Assembly: GCA_017992605.1 (NCBI GenBank)
Contig: JAGOOG010000011.1
Span: forward strand, 24,919-88,918
Source of the DNA: Deltaproteobacteria bacterium
Lineage (GTDB): Bacteria > Desulfobacterota > Desulfomonilia > UBA1062
Length of the DNA stretch: 64,000 nucleotides
Direction of reading: 5' to 3'
The position numbers and the translations under genes are program-made. Positions 1-8,880 of this stretch are shown here, piece by piece; position 1 is the first letter of the stretch, and each line of letters opens with the position of its first letter. Below the pieces are notes generated by a model, which was not told where the DNA came from, made no database searches, and saw nothing but the letters and a program-made list of their open reading frames with translations.

Positions 1-900
1 ATGAAGACCGGTGCCCTTGTCCTGTCGTCATCCAAGGCCAACATCACCATCAACTTCGAGAACGGAATCATCGTCGGCATAGCATCCGACCAATGGGAGC
101 GGGACCCGAGAGCCGACGTGCTCATCAAGGCGGGCTGCATCAGCGAAAAGGAGCTCAAGGCCGCACTGGAGACCGAGAAGAAGAACTCCCAGAGCTGGCA
201 TGAGATCCTCATCTCCAAGGGCCAGCTGAAAAAGGCCTTCCTCGAGCGGTCATCGAATGTCGTCATCAAGCAGACCCTGCTCGAGGTGTTCCAGTGGAGA
301 GAAGGCGGCTATAAATTCGAGGACTGGAATACCGAGCATCAGAGCATGCTGTTGTGCCACATACCGACCGAGGGGGCGATACTGGATACCCTTCGCATCA
401 TCGATGAATGGCCCATGATAAAACAGCGGATCCCTCCGGTGGATTACTGCCCGGTGACCATTATCCCCATAACCGAGGAACTCGTCCGCCACCATGGCCT
501 GTCCGAGGTTGACCTGCACATCTATGACCTCATCGACGACAGGCGGAATGTGGAGAGGATCGTCCGCGAATCACTGGAACCGCCCTTCGAAGCACTGAGC
601 TCGCTTGTCCGGCTCATCGACAACGGTCTCGTGGAGGTCTTCCCCGAGGGCGCCACCGACATACGGGACACCTCGATAGCGCGCAATCTCTTCATGTCGA
701 GGGTCAGGAAGGTGGCGCTGTACGCCGTACTCGTGCTGTGTGTAGTCGGCCTCGCGGTGATCGGCCAGCCGAGGATGCTCACGGAAATCGTACCGGCAGA
801 AATCAAGAACCAGATCCAGCACCAGAAGGTTCTCGCCGAGCGGTTCAGCGGGAAGCTGCCAGGGCTTTCAACGACAGGTACAGGTAGTCATGCCCATTGA
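1..900 (+). CDS. DUF4388-like domain protein, 5'-truncated by window edge
   Basis: The first residues (KTGALVLSSS followed by an INFENGIIVG segment) look like the core of a DUF4388/PATAN-type domain, which normally begins some 15-20 residues earlier. The first ATG is therefore probably internal, and the true start lies to the left of the window. Residues ~1-135 carry this domain, ~150-220 look like a second small helical or winged domain, and one membrane helix spans about residues 239-258, leaving a short Gly/Thr/His-rich tail. DUF4388 proteins are found near two-component and motility regulators in deltaproteobacteria, usually without a defined biochemical role. Its 3' end overlaps the convergent recJ by 56 bp. 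I assign no specific function. Confidence 0.6.
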   Translation: MKTGALVLSSSKANITINFENGIIVGIASDQWERDPRADVLIKAGCISEKELKAALETEKKNSQSWHEILISKGQLKKAFLERSSNVVIKQTLLEVFQWREGGYKFEDWNTEHQSMLLCHIPTEGAILDTLRIIDEWPMIKQRIPPVDYCPVTIIPITEELVRHHGLSEVDLHIYDLIDDRRNVERIVRESLEPPFEALSSLVRLIDNGLVEVFPEGATDIRDTSIARNLFMSRVRKVALYAVLVLCVVGLAVIGQPRMLTEIVPAEIKNQIQHQKVLAERFSGKLPGLSTTGTGSHAH

Positions 901-2536
901 GGCGCATCTTTACCGGCGTGAAGGCCACGTCCAGGTAACTCCCCGTTTCGCATAACCCATTTCCCACCGGGCTTCTGAGCGTGTGGAACAGCCTGTTTGA
1001 ATGTCTCAGGACGAGCTTCGTCTGCCCGTTGTCGAAGACCTTGCTCCCCACGATCTCCATGGAGGGTATGAGGAAGACTGGCTCCGGGTTGCCTTCGCCG
1101 AAAGGCGCAAGGAGCTCGAGTTCATCGAGCAGCGTCGGGGTGAGGTCGTACGGGGAGATCTTCAGGTCAACCTCAAAAGGACTCTCCTTTACGTGAACCT
1201 GAGATCCTATGATCTCGTCCATGGCAGTCGGCAGCAGGGGTATCCTCTCTTCGGCGATGCTCAGGCCGACGGCCATCTTGTGCCCGCCAAAGGTGTTCAG
1301 CAGCGATGATGCCCGGGCCAGGGCGCCATGGAGGTCCACCCCGGGAATCGACCGGCCTGACCCGATACCGATGCCGTCCATGACGGATATGACCAGGGCG
1401 GGCCGGGAATAGAGGCTCGCCAGTCTCGACGCCACGATGCCCAGGACCCCGATGTGCCAGTCCCTGCCCCACGCCACGATCACGTTGGCAGGAGGAGAAC
1501 TGTTTCTCAACTGCCCAAGGGCCAATCCCAGGACGCGCTGTTCGTGGACCTGTCTCTGCCTGTTGAGGCTGTCGAGTTCCTGAGCCAGCAGGTGCGCGCG
1601 CCCGGCATCATCGGTCGTGAGCAGGTCAAAGGCCTTCCTGGCATCCGCAATACGGCCTGCGGCATTGATCCTGGGGCCGAGGATATAGCCGAGATCCCGC
1701 GATATGAGTTCCTTTCGAATGCCTGCCACCTTGACCAGGGCTGCGAGCCCCACCCGCAGCGTCGAATTCAGGACGGCAAGTCCCTCCTTGACCAGCACAC
1801 GGTTCAATCCGGAGAGTGCCACTGCATCGGCGACCGTTGCCATGGCGACGATATCGAGTTCCTCCTTCAGGTTTGGGAGGTTCGCAATGCCGCGCTCCCG
1901 CAGGTGCGCCCGAAGGGCGACGATGAGGTGGAATACGACCCCGGCACCGCAGAGATCTTCGCCGAAGAAAAGACAGTCGGACTGCTTCGGGTTTATGACG
2001 GAGCAGGCATCTGGGACCTGCTGGTCCACTTCGTGGTGGTCGGTGACGATGACATCCATGCCCAGGGAGTTTGCGTAGCCCACCTCTTCCCGTGCCGTGA
2101 TGCCGCAGTCGGCTGTCAGCATCAGGGTGACACCGAGGCCGTGCAACTCGTCGATGCCGCGTGTGTTCAGCCCGTATCCGTCACTGGTCCGGTCCGGTAT
2201 GAAGATGACCGGGGGTTTGCAGCCGACTCCCACCAGGAAACGGTGTATGAGTGCCGCGGAGCAGACCCCGTCCACATCGTAATCGGAGAACACGCCGATC
2301 GTCTCAGCGGTGTCTATCGCCTTCATGATGCGCTGGCATGCCTCGTCCATGCCTTTCATGACCCGGGGGTCCTTGAGCTGGCCGAGGTTCGGCGAGAGAA
2401 AGCTCATCACCTCATCGGGATCACGCATCCCCCTGCATCTCATGAGGGAACGGAAGGCAGGCGTGAAGTCCAGGGAGGGGAGCGCATGGTCGTCCACGTG
2501 CCCGCGGATCACCCATTCAGGAGCAATGCATACCAT
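845..2536 (-). CDS. recJ: Single-stranded-DNA-specific exonuclease RecJ
   Basis: RecJ is a 5'-3' ssDNA exonuclease acting in recombination and mismatch or base-excision repair. The 563-residue product has the DHH-family motifs in order: DYDVDG at residues 85-90, a TADCG segment near 141, TDHH at 165-168, then a DHHA1 part with a GPRINAAGR segment and a late GGH motif. Length fits bacterial RecJ (about 560-580 residues). The start is set by an AAGGAG about 7 bases before the ATG. The C-terminal end overlaps the convergent DUF4388-like gene by 56 bp. A TIM-barrel gene lies 86 bp upstream in the same direction, so co-transcription is possible but not shown. Confidence 0.95.
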   Translation of the reverse strand: MVCIAPEWVIRGHVDDHALPSLDFTPAFRSLMRCRGMRDPDEVMSFLSPNLGQLKDPRVMKGMDEACQRIMKAIDTAETIGVFSDYDVDGVCSAALIHRFLVGVGCKPPVIFIPDRTSDGYGLNTRGIDELHGLGVTLMLTADCGITAREEVGYANSLGMDVIVTDHHEVDQQVPDACSVINPKQSDCLFFGEDLCGAGVVFHLIVALRAHLRERGIANLPNLKEELDIVAMATVADAVALSGLNRVLVKEGLAVLNSTLRVGLAALVKVAGIRKELISRDLGYILGPRINAAGRIADARKAFDLLTTDDAGRAHLLAQELDSLNRQRQVHEQRVLGLALGQLRNSSPPANVIVAWGRDWHIGVLGIVASRLASLYSRPALVISVMDGIGIGSGRSIPGVDLHGALARASSLLNTFGGHKMAVGLSIAEERIPLLPTAMDEIIGSQVHVKESPFEVDLKISPYDLTPTLLDELELLAPFGEGNPEPVFLIPSMEIVGSKVFDNGQTKLVLRHSNRLFHTLRSPVGNGLCETGSYLDVAFTPVKMRLNGHDYLYLSLKALAASR

Positions 2537-2622
2537 GGTTCTCTCCTTAACCCTGCATCACGATCAAGTCAAGGGATGCCGGTGCCCGACGTCCGCACGC
2601 AGTTCGACGTATCACGCCACGA

Positions 2623-3378
2623 TCATGTGTTCCTGTCCATGCAGCCACAGCGCATGATGGCCTCCATGGTTCGAGGCATGTCGGCGGGCTTCACCTCCAT
2701 GGTCACGGTTGAGTCGTAGCCTCCCGCAACGAGTGCGGAGAGGATGGCCCGGTAATCGACCGCCCCCTCCCCGAGGGCAAGGTGGAGATCATCCCTGACG
2801 CTGGTCCCTCCATGGTTGTCATGCACGTGCACGTGCCCGATCCTGCTCATGCAGTGCTCGATGAACCGGTGCGAGGTGTTCTCCCTGGCCAAGAGCTGTG
2901 CATGGCCGATGTCCAGGGTCATCATGAGGTCCGGTATCATCTCGAAGGCCGGCTGGAAGCTGTCATGGCGCTCGCTCAGATTCTCGATGCACAGGACGAC
3001 GCCCGCCTGCACGGCATAGGATACGATCTCCCGGAGCAGTTCGAGCTTCCGGGGAATGAGTCCCGCCGGAGCCCAGCGTCTGTCGATCCAGAAGTGCATG
3101 GTAGCCTTGCCGATCCCGAGGGTTTCAGAGAGATCGATCAGCGCCTTGATCCTGGGCAGGAACCGTTCCCTGAGCACGGCCACGTCAAAGGGATTGTCCT
3201 CGTTGGGGTAATGGGCAAGGTACGATATTCCCCGGCCCCTTCTGACCTCGAGCAATTCCGGGATCTGTCCGGAAACTGCCTGCGGGTCGTCCAGGGACAC
3301 CTCGACAAAGGGGTACCCCAGCCCGGCCACCTGGTGGACCTCCGGCATGGTGTGCGCCCTGCCGCCGATAGTGATCAT
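2623..3378 (-). CDS. Sugar phosphate isomerase/epimerase-like TIM-barrel protein
   Basis: This 251-residue protein resembles the xylose isomerase-like / AP-endonuclease family 2 TIM barrel: an early VEVSLDD segment, CIENLSE in mid-protein, TLDIGHA, and a GHVHVHDN metal-ligand motif followed by a late MEVKP strand. These conserved His, Asp and Glu residues normally bind a divalent metal. Substrate cannot be read from sequence; family members act on sugars, inositols or DNA. The start has an AAGG-type Shine-Dalgarno site about 7 bases upstream. It lies between mnmA (58 bp upstream) and recJ, all leftward. Confidence 0.7.
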   Translation of the reverse strand: MITIGGRAHTMPEVHQVAGLGYPFVEVSLDDPQAVSGQIPELLEVRRGRGISYLAHYPNEDNPFDVAVLRERFLPRIKALIDLSETLGIGKATMHFWIDRRWAPAGLIPRKLELLREIVSYAVQAGVVLCIENLSERHDSFQPAFEMIPDLMMTLDIGHAQLLARENTSHRFIEHCMSRIGHVHVHDNHGGTSVRDDLHLALGEGAVDYRAILSALVAGGYDSTVTMEVKPADMPRTMEAIMRCGCMDRNT

Positions 3379-3436
3379 TGATCCTTCACCTCTCTCTTAC
3401 GGGATGAGCCAAGGATATGCGCCGGGATATCGCCGG

Positions 3437-4495
3437 TCAAGAAAGACATGACGCCCGTGCCCCGCAGTCCCCCTGCAGGAGCTCGATGGTGCCTGCACAG
3501 AGCACGGCACCATCGCTGTCATAGAAGACCGCGAGCTGACCAGGCGCAAAGAGGTCATCGAAATCGACCCGTGCGCCCGTTTTCCCTTCGGGGTGGAGGA
3601 CTGCGGGCCGGGCATCCTGCTTGTAGCGCACCTTCACGTGGCAGGCCACTGAATGCTGAAGCCCGGGCATCTTCATGAAGTTGAGTTCCGGGACAAGAAA
3701 ACCTTTGTGCCGCCAGTTCCCTGATTCGCCGACCGTGATCGTGTTTCGTGCAGCATCGACGGCGAGGACATAGACCCTTCTGCCGAGCCCGATGCCGAGC
3801 CCCTTGCGTTGTCCAACGGTATAACGCAGGGCCCCCCTGTGAAAACCGACGGTCCTGCCCCCTGCATCCAGGATGGTCCCTCGGTGAGGCCTGTATCCGG
3901 TGTGGGCCTCTATGAATGCGGCATACCCCCCCTGACCGATGAAGCACACGTCCTGAGAACCCCTCGTGGCCGGCACATCCAGGCCGGCGGGTGCCACAAT
4001 CCGTCGTGCCTCGGTGCGCGAGAGCTCCCCGAGGGGGAAGATGGCCCTGGCCAGCGCTCGCTGCCCGACCAGGCCCAGGAAGTATTCCTGGGAGTTCGTC
4101 TCGCTTGCCCGCGCGACGTAACGCCTTCCGGCGTGGAAACCCGCCTTCACGTAATGGCCCGTGGCGATCCGATCCGCACCCAGCGCCATGGCTCGGTCGA
4201 GCAGCAGGCCGAATTTCATGTCCCGGTTGCAGACGACGCAGGGATTCGGCGTCCTGCCCGCGAGGTACTGCTGGCAGAAGTAGTCCTTCACCGCCTTGAA
4301 CTCGCGGCCAACAGGCAGGACATGGTGGGGAACACCAAGATGGCGGCAGAGCATCCTCGCCCGGTCAACCTGCCGAGCGACGGGAGTCGTCTCATCCAGT
4401 GCAAGGGTCAGCCCGATGAGGTGCTGGCGCTGCTCATGGAGGAGTATGGCGGCAGCGGAGGAGTCGAGCCCCCCGGACAGTGCTACCGCGATCAT
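3437..4495 (-). CDS. mnmA: tRNA-specific 2-thiouridylase MnmA
   Basis: MnmA thiolates U34 of tRNA-Glu, -Gln and -Lys using ATP and a sulfur relay. The 352-residue product starts MIAVALSGGLDSS, which is the PP-loop ATP-binding motif. It has the nucleophile Cys86 in NPCVVCN, an ATGHY motif near 111-115, the second redox Cys184 in SQDVCFIG, and the C-terminal beta-barrel region with GQRKGLG. A much longer open frame extends upstream, but it is the shadow of nfeD; the ATG at 4495 gives a 4-bp ATGA overlap with the nfeD stop and places the PP-loop at the N-terminus as in the family. It is probably last in the coaBC-udg-nfeD-mnmA run. Confidence 0.93.
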   Translation of the reverse strand: MIAVALSGGLDSSAAAILLHEQRQHLIGLTLALDETTPVARQVDRARMLCRHLGVPHHVLPVGREFKAVKDYFCQQYLAGRTPNPCVVCNRDMKFGLLLDRAMALGADRIATGHYVKAGFHAGRRYVARASETNSQEYFLGLVGQRALARAIFPLGELSRTEARRIVAPAGLDVPATRGSQDVCFIGQGGYAAFIEAHTGYRPHRGTILDAGGRTVGFHRGALRYTVGQRKGLGIGLGRRVYVLAVDAARNTITVGESGNWRHKGFLVPELNFMKMPGLQHSVACHVKVRYKQDARPAVLHPEGKTGARVDFDDLFAPGQLAVFYDSDGAVLCAGTIELLQGDCGARASCLS

Positions 4496-5850
4496 CCTTC
4501 CTGCTCGATCTTTTCCGGGATCGGCTTGACTACGAGATCCAGTCCGGTCAGGTCCGTCACCAAAACCTTTTCCCCCGGCTTCAGCGTGACCGGCCCCTTG
4601 GCGTTCCAGTATTCCCCATGGCAGAAGACCTTGCCCGTGCCGTCCTCGTTCCAGGCATAGACCTCGGCCGTCTCCCCGAGGAGACCGCCCGCCCCGACCC
4701 TGGATGTCGTTCTCTGGGCCTTGACTACCAGATAGATGGTCACGGCGAAGAATGCGGCGAAGAAGAGGGTGACCGGGAGAATGACCCCGAGGGACACCTG
4801 GGCATAGAGCTCGGGAGTCCTGAAGAGCAGGATCGAACCCAGCACCATGGACACGATGCCGCCGACCGTGAGCAACCCATAGCTCGGCACCTTGATCTCC
4901 GCTATGAACATGATCACGGCCAGGAGAATGAGACCGAACCCGGCGTAGTTCACCGGCAGGGACTGGAAGGCGAAGAAGGCGAGGATCAGCGATATGGCCC
5001 CGATGACCCCCGGCAGGATGGCGCCGGGATTCGACAGCTCGAAGTAGATGCCCGCCAGCCCTATGAGCATGAGGATATAGGCGATGTTGGGATTCGACAG
5101 GGTCGCCAGCAACCGCTCCCTGAACCCCATGGATTTCTTCACGACATTGGCTTCCTTGGTCTTCAGGGTGAAGGTGGCCCCGCCCTTTTTTATCTTTCTC
5201 CCGTCGAGCTGGGCAAGGAGATCCTCCATGTCCTCGGCCACGATATCGATGACGCCCTTCTCCAGGGCCTCCTGGGCAGGGGTGGAGATGCTCTTGCGCA
5301 CGATATCCTCGGCCCACTGTTCGCTCCTGCCACGCTCCCGGGCAATGCTGCGCGCATAGGCCACGGCATCGTTGGTCACCTTCTCCGCCATGGTGCTGTC
5401 CTTGCCCTCCGAGTCACCGGATCCACCGATGTTCACGGGGTGTGCCGCGCCGATGTTGGTTCCCGGGGCCATGGCGGCCACATCGGAGGCGAGCACGATG
5501 AGAGCCCCTGCAGAGGCAGCCCGCGCCCCCTTCGGGGCGACGTAGACGATCACCGGGATATGGGCGTTCAGCTCCTTCTGGATGATATCGCGCATGGCCG
5601 TGTCCAGGCCGCCCGGAGTGTCCAGCCTGATGATCATGGCCGACTTGTTGGTCTCCACCGCCTCATCGACATTCTCCACGATATAGGTTGCAATGGGCGG
5701 CGATATGGCGTCTTTCACCTCGATGACCAGGATGTCCGAGGCCATCAGCGGGACGGGCCCCAAGAGAAAGAATGCGGTCAGCGCCCGGAGGATTACGCGT
5801 GCTGCAGCGGCAGGCCGAGCACATCCATGACCTTCTTGATATCTTCCCAT
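4492..5850 (-). CDS. NfeD-type membrane serine protease (ClpP-class)
   Basis: Long-form NfeD protein: a hydrophobic signal (ending near LMAS), then a ClpP-like serine protease domain with LDTPGGLD, GARAASAGALIVLASD (probable nucleophile Ser in AASAG) and a GTNIGAAHPV segment. After it come about four to five membrane helices and a C-terminal OB-fold NfeD domain (GLLGETAEVY ... GEKVLVTDLTGL). The family cleaves stomatin-like membrane partners; no stomatin gene is visible nearby. The start is uncertain: the ATG at 5850 gives 452 residues and overlaps the UDG gene by 58 bp, while a non-ATG start nearer the signal peptide is possible. mnmA follows with an ATGA overlap. Confidence 0.85.
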   Translation of the reverse strand: MGRYQEGHGCARPAAAARVILRALTAFFLLGPVPLMASDILVIEVKDAISPPIATYIVENVDEAVETNKSAMIIRLDTPGGLDTAMRDIIQKELNAHIPVIVYVAPKGARAASAGALIVLASDVAAMAPGTNIGAAHPVNIGGSGDSEGKDSTMAEKVTNDAVAYARSIARERGRSEQWAEDIVRKSISTPAQEALEKGVIDIVAEDMEDLLAQLDGRKIKKGGATFTLKTKEANVVKKSMGFRERLLATLSNPNIAYILMLIGLAGIYFELSNPGAILPGVIGAISLILAFFAFQSLPVNYAGFGLILLAVIMFIAEIKVPSYGLLTVGGIVSMVLGSILLFRTPELYAQVSLGVILPVTLFFAAFFAVTIYLVVKAQRTTSRVGAGGLLGETAEVYAWNEDGTGKVFCHGEYWNAKGPVTLKPGEKVLVTDLTGLDLVVKPIPEKIEQEG

Positions 5851-6464
5851 ACGTCCCTCTTTTTCGACGGGTTCTGGAGCAGATAGCTCGGATGGTAGGT
5901 GGGCATCACCGCTATCCCCCGGTACTCCCGGAAGGCTCCCCGGAGCCTGCCGATGGGCGTGGCGTCCCCAAGGAGCGTCTGCGAGGCAATCCTGCCCAGG
6001 GTCACGATGACCTTCGGCGAAATGGCGTCGATCTGCGCGTGAAGGTACCCGATGCACGCCGCGATCTCCTCGGGGTGCGGGTCCCTGTTTCCCGGTGGCC
6101 TGCATTTCACGATGTTGGCGATGAACACGTCTTCACGCGTGAGACCCATTGCCCCTATTATCTTCGTGAGGAGTTCCCCCGCGGGGCCTACGAAGGGCCT
6201 GCCGGTTTCGTCCTCCACCGCACCGGGGCCCTCGCCGACGAACATGACGAGCGCCTCCGGATTGCCTTCCCCGAACACCATGTGCTTCCTGGTGATGCCC
6301 AGGGGACACGCCCTGCACTCCCTTATGCCCAGGTGCAACTGCTCCATCTCCGTGGTGCCATGCCGGGTTCTGGGGGCGGTCTCCGCCCGCACGCCCGGCA
6401 TGATGAGAAGAGACCCAGCCCAGGCGACTTCATCTCTGAGGAGCTGGATGATCTGTTCCCTCAC
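5793..6464 (-). CDS. Family 4 uracil-DNA glycosylase (Fe-S)
   Basis: Removes uracil from DNA, the first step of base excision repair. The 223-residue protein has the type 4 (Fe-S) features: cysteines at 50 and 53 in RECRACPLG and at 121 and 137 (KCRPPGNRDPHPEEIAAC), which bind a 4Fe-4S cluster. It also has the GEGPG motif at 77-81 with the following TGRPFVGPAG loop, and the C-terminal HPSYLL motif at 191-196. The first ~40 residues are a less conserved extension common in this family. It overlaps the coaBC stop by 4 bp (ATGA), which indicates translational coupling in the coaBC-udg-nfeD-mnmA operon. Confidence 0.93.
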   Translation of the reverse strand: MREQIIQLLRDEVAWAGSLLIMPGVRAETAPRTRHGTTEMEQLHLGIRECRACPLGITRKHMVFGEGNPEALVMFVGEGPGAVEDETGRPFVGPAGELLTKIIGAMGLTREDVFIANIVKCRPPGNRDPHPEEIAACIGYLHAQIDAISPKVIVTLGRIASQTLLGDATPIGRLRGAFREYRGIAVMPTYHPSYLLQNPSKKRDVWEDIKKVMDVLGLPLQHA

Positions 6465-7675
6465 AGTCTCTCTTTCACGAGATCCAGGATCTTGTGGGCC
6501 AGAACGTCCTTTTCCATGTGCTCGAAGTCGTAGATCACACCCTCCGGCGAGAGGATGACCCCGCTGTTGGTATCAGAGGCGAACCCGGTGCTCGTCTCGC
6601 CCACCCGGTTGGCCACGATCATGTCGAGCCCCTTTCTGACCATCTTGTCCTGGGCATAACTCTTGAGGTTCTCCGTCTCCGCGGCGAAACCGACGAAGAT
6701 CTTCGATTCCTTCAGGGTCCGAATCGTCGCGAGGATGTCGGGGGTCGAGGTGAGTTCTATGTGCGCCGTCTTTTCGCCCTTCTTGATCTTGCTCTTGGAA
6801 TAGGTGTGGGGGGTGTAGTCGGCCACCGCGGCAGCCATGATGAGCACATCGGTCTCCGGGAGATTCTCCTTCACGGACGAGAGCATGTCCTGGGCGGAAC
6901 GCACGTCGAGGATCGTTGCCCAGGGTGCATAACCGGTCATGACCGGCCCGCTGACCACCTTGACCCGGGCTCCCCTAATACATGCGGCCTCCACGAGGGC
7001 GGCCCCCATCTTCCCGGTGGACCGGTTGGTGATGAATCTCACCGGATCGATATCCTCGCAGGTTGGTCCCGACGTGATGAGAATGTTGATGCCTGCAAGG
7101 TCATGCTCGCTGAGGAGCATCTTCACTTCCGCCACTATTCTCTCAGGCTCAGGCAGCCTGCCCGAGCCTTCCCATCCGCAGGCGAGTTCTCCCGAAACCG
7201 GGTCGAGGACGTGGATGCCTCGTGCCCTGACCCTGTCCAGGTTTTCCTGGGTTGCCCTGTTCTGCAGCATGTTCACGTTCATGGACGGGCAGATGAGCAC
7301 CGGCGCCCCGGTGGCCAGGACAGTGCAGGACAGGAGGTCGTCTGCAATGCCCTGCGCGAGTTTGGCGATGAAGTTGGCCGTGGCTGGTGCCACGAGGAAG
7401 AGGTCCGCCCTGTCGGCGAGGGCGATATGATCTATGTCGTAGGCCTGATGCGACGGACCGGGAAACATCTCCGTGTGGACAGGGCGTCCTGTCAGCGTCT
7501 GGAGAACCATGGGAGTAACAAAGTGGTGAGCGGCCTCGGTCAGGACCGCATGCACATCGAGACCGATCTTCTTGAGACCCCTGACGAGAAGCGGGGCCTT
7601 GTATGCAGCAATACCGCCTGTTATGCCGAAGACGACGGTCTTGCCTTCTAGATCTTCTCCTGCGGTACCACCCAT
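6461..7675 (-). CDS. coaBC: Bifunctional phosphopantothenoylcysteine decarboxylase/synthetase
   Basis: Two steps of coenzyme A synthesis: CTP-dependent joining of 4'-phosphopantothenate to cysteine (CoaB) and FMN-dependent decarboxylation (CoaC). The N-terminal flavoprotein half has GITGGIAAYKA, SHQAYDIDHIALADRAD, APATANFIAK and PSMNVNM; the active-site cysteine lies in the GELACGWEGSGRL segment. The C-terminal half has TSGPTCEDIDPVRFITN and STGKMG of the synthetase. 404 residues is the usual size. The ATG lies 28 bp inside the upstream lipoprotein gene; no better start is seen before the flavin fold begins. The udg gene is coupled downstream. Confidence 0.95.
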   Translation of the reverse strand: MGGTAGEDLEGKTVVFGITGGIAAYKAPLLVRGLKKIGLDVHAVLTEAAHHFVTPMVLQTLTGRPVHTEMFPGPSHQAYDIDHIALADRADLFLVAPATANFIAKLAQGIADDLLSCTVLATGAPVLICPSMNVNMLQNRATQENLDRVRARGIHVLDPVSGELACGWEGSGRLPEPERIVAEVKMLLSEHDLAGINILITSGPTCEDIDPVRFITNRSTGKMGAALVEAACIRGARVKVVSGPVMTGYAPWATILDVRSAQDMLSSVKENLPETDVLIMAAAVADYTPHTYSKSKIKKGEKTAHIELTSTPDILATIRTLKESKIFVGFAAETENLKSYAQDKMVRKGLDMIVANRVGETSTGFASDTNSGVILSPEGVIYDFEHMEKDVLAHKILDLVKERL

Positions 7676-8067
7676 AACTCCACCCTTGTCGAGAGAGGAT
7701 CTTCAGCGATGAGGATAGATGCGAACTTATCCTGCTTCTTGAAGAAGAGCTTGACGGACCCCTGATACTTGTACTGGTTCAGGGCTATCCATCCTTCAGA
7801 ATTCATTGAGGTAATAAAGAACTGGGCCAGGGATTCGCTCTGAACCCGTCCAGAGACGACGAGCCTTCCGAACCCGTTCGTGATGAAGCACTCCTTGGAT
7901 ACCCGTTCCAGTTCTCCGGGGATGAGGATGTCGGGGAACTCGAGGTACCTGGGTGCAGGCCGGGTCTCCTCGGCGGACGTGGCGTCTGCGCCGGCGCCTT
8001 TCAGCTGGGCGCAACCGGAAAGCAACAGCAGGACAGCTAGGCTTATCAGTACGGCTCTTCTCATCAT
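7648..8067 (-). CDS. Small lipoprotein of unknown function
   Basis: A 139-residue protein with a typical lipoprotein signal: two basic residues, a hydrophobic stretch and the lipobox LLSGC (Cys19), so it is predicted to be lipid-anchored. The mature part has a pattern of a short N-terminal linker, an IPGELERV segment, then a compact domain (GRLVVSGRVQSESLAQFF ... GWIALNQYKY ... KLFFKKQDKFASILI). I know similar small lipoproteins next to coaBC in deltaproteobacteria but no function. Its 3' end overlaps coaBC by 28 bp, and the MBL-fold gene ends 8 bp upstream, so the three are probably co-transcribed. Confidence 0.75.
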   Translation of the reverse strand: MMRRAVLISLAVLLLLSGCAQLKGAGADATSAEETRPAPRYLEFPDILIPGELERVSKECFITNGFGRLVVSGRVQSESLAQFFITSMNSEGWIALNQYKYQGSVKLFFKKQDKFASILIAEDPLSTRVELWVVPQEKI

Positions 8068-8075
8068 GGGCCTCC

Positions 8076-8702
8076 CTAAAGGAATGGATTATACCTGCGC
8101 TCGGTCCCCAGGGTCGTCGCCGGACCGTGACCGGGCAGCACTCTGACGTCGTCTCCCAGTGGAAGCAGCTTGGTCTTGATGGAGGTGATGAGGGTGTGGT
8201 AGTCCCCCCCCGGCAGGTCGGTCCTGCCGATGGACCCTGCAAAGAGGGTGTCGCCCGCGAAGCACAGATCACCCCCTGATGTCACCAGGGCGATACCGCC
8301 CGGAGAATGGCCCGGGGTTTCGATAACTTTCAGGGAAAGGCCATTGCCGAGAGAAACCTCGTCGCCCTCTTCGAGGAAACGGTCCGGGTCGGGCGGCTGC
8401 TCGACATGGATTCCGAAAATCCTGCCCATGCGCGACGCCGACTGCAGGAGCGGCAGCTCAAGGCGGTGCATCATGATCTGGGCGCCCGTGGCATCCCTTA
8501 TCTCGCGGATCGCTCCGATGTGGTCCACGTGGGCATGGGTGTTCACGATGGCGACTATCTCGAGCCCGAGGGACTCTATCTGGTGGAGGATCTTTTCCGC
8601 CTCCCCTCCAGGATCTACCACAAAGGCCTTCTTCGTCTGCTCGTCACCCAGAATGAAGCAGTTGGTCATGAACTCCGTAACGACGACAGTCTTCAGCAGC
8701 AT
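8076..8702 (-). CDS. MBL-fold metallohydrolase (glyoxalase II-like)
   Basis: A 208-residue metallo-beta-lactamase-fold hydrolase. It has the metal-binding THAHVDH motif (His56, His58, Asp60, His61), a second-sphere GHSPGG motif with the third His, AGDTLF with the bridging Asp, and a late LPGHGP with the last His. This size and motif set fits the small hydroxyacylglutathione-hydrolase-like group found in anaerobes, which act on thioesters or persulfides; the substrate cannot be read here. It is the first gene of the leftward run into coaBC. Its upstream region (8703-8880) is shared with the divergent NtrC-type regulator. Confidence 0.85.
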   Translation of the reverse strand: MLLKTVVVTEFMTNCFILGDEQTKKAFVVDPGGEAEKILHQIESLGLEIVAIVNTHAHVDHIGAIREIRDATGAQIMMHRLELPLLQSASRMGRIFGIHVEQPPDPDRFLEEGDEVSLGNGLSLKVIETPGHSPGGIALVTSGGDLCFAGDTLFAGSIGRTDLPGGDYHTLITSIKTKLLPLGDDVRVLPGHGPATTLGTERRYNPFL

Positions 8703-8819
8703 CTATGTACCCCGCTTTTCCCACGCTCACACCGCGATGTCGACTCCCACCACGATATGGACCCGCACACACCATAGTATACCGGTCCGTTCAGGTCAAC
8801 TCCATCTCTACCGGACGGA

Positions 8820-8855
8820 TTGTAACCAGGGTTACAAAAAGTAAAGTTTTGTAAC
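8820..8855. promoter_or_regulatory. TTGTAACC palindrome plus third half-site (operator candidate)
   Basis: Seen directly: TTGTAACC-AG-GGTTACAA, a perfect 8-bp inverted repeat at 8820-8837, followed by a third TTGTAAC at 8849-8855 in direct orientation to the first arm. The cluster ends 25 bp before the ATG of the NtrC-type regulator, in the region divergent from the MBL gene. Palindromes in this position are typical autoregulatory or repressor operators; which protein binds is inference. No other feature is seen in 8703-8819. Confidence 0.5.
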
Positions 8856-8880
8856 TGCAAAACCGATCAAGTCAGCATCT

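Noticed and set aside
1454..2719. 421-codon open frame on the plus strand
   Set aside because: Antisense shadow of recJ and the neighbouring TIM-barrel gene; low-complexity His/Val/Gly-rich composition typical of the complement of GC-rich coding DNA.
4496..5317. Long N-terminal extension of mnmA
   Set aside because: It lies over nfeD in another frame and would place the PP-loop far from the N-terminus; the ATGA overlap supports the start at 4495.
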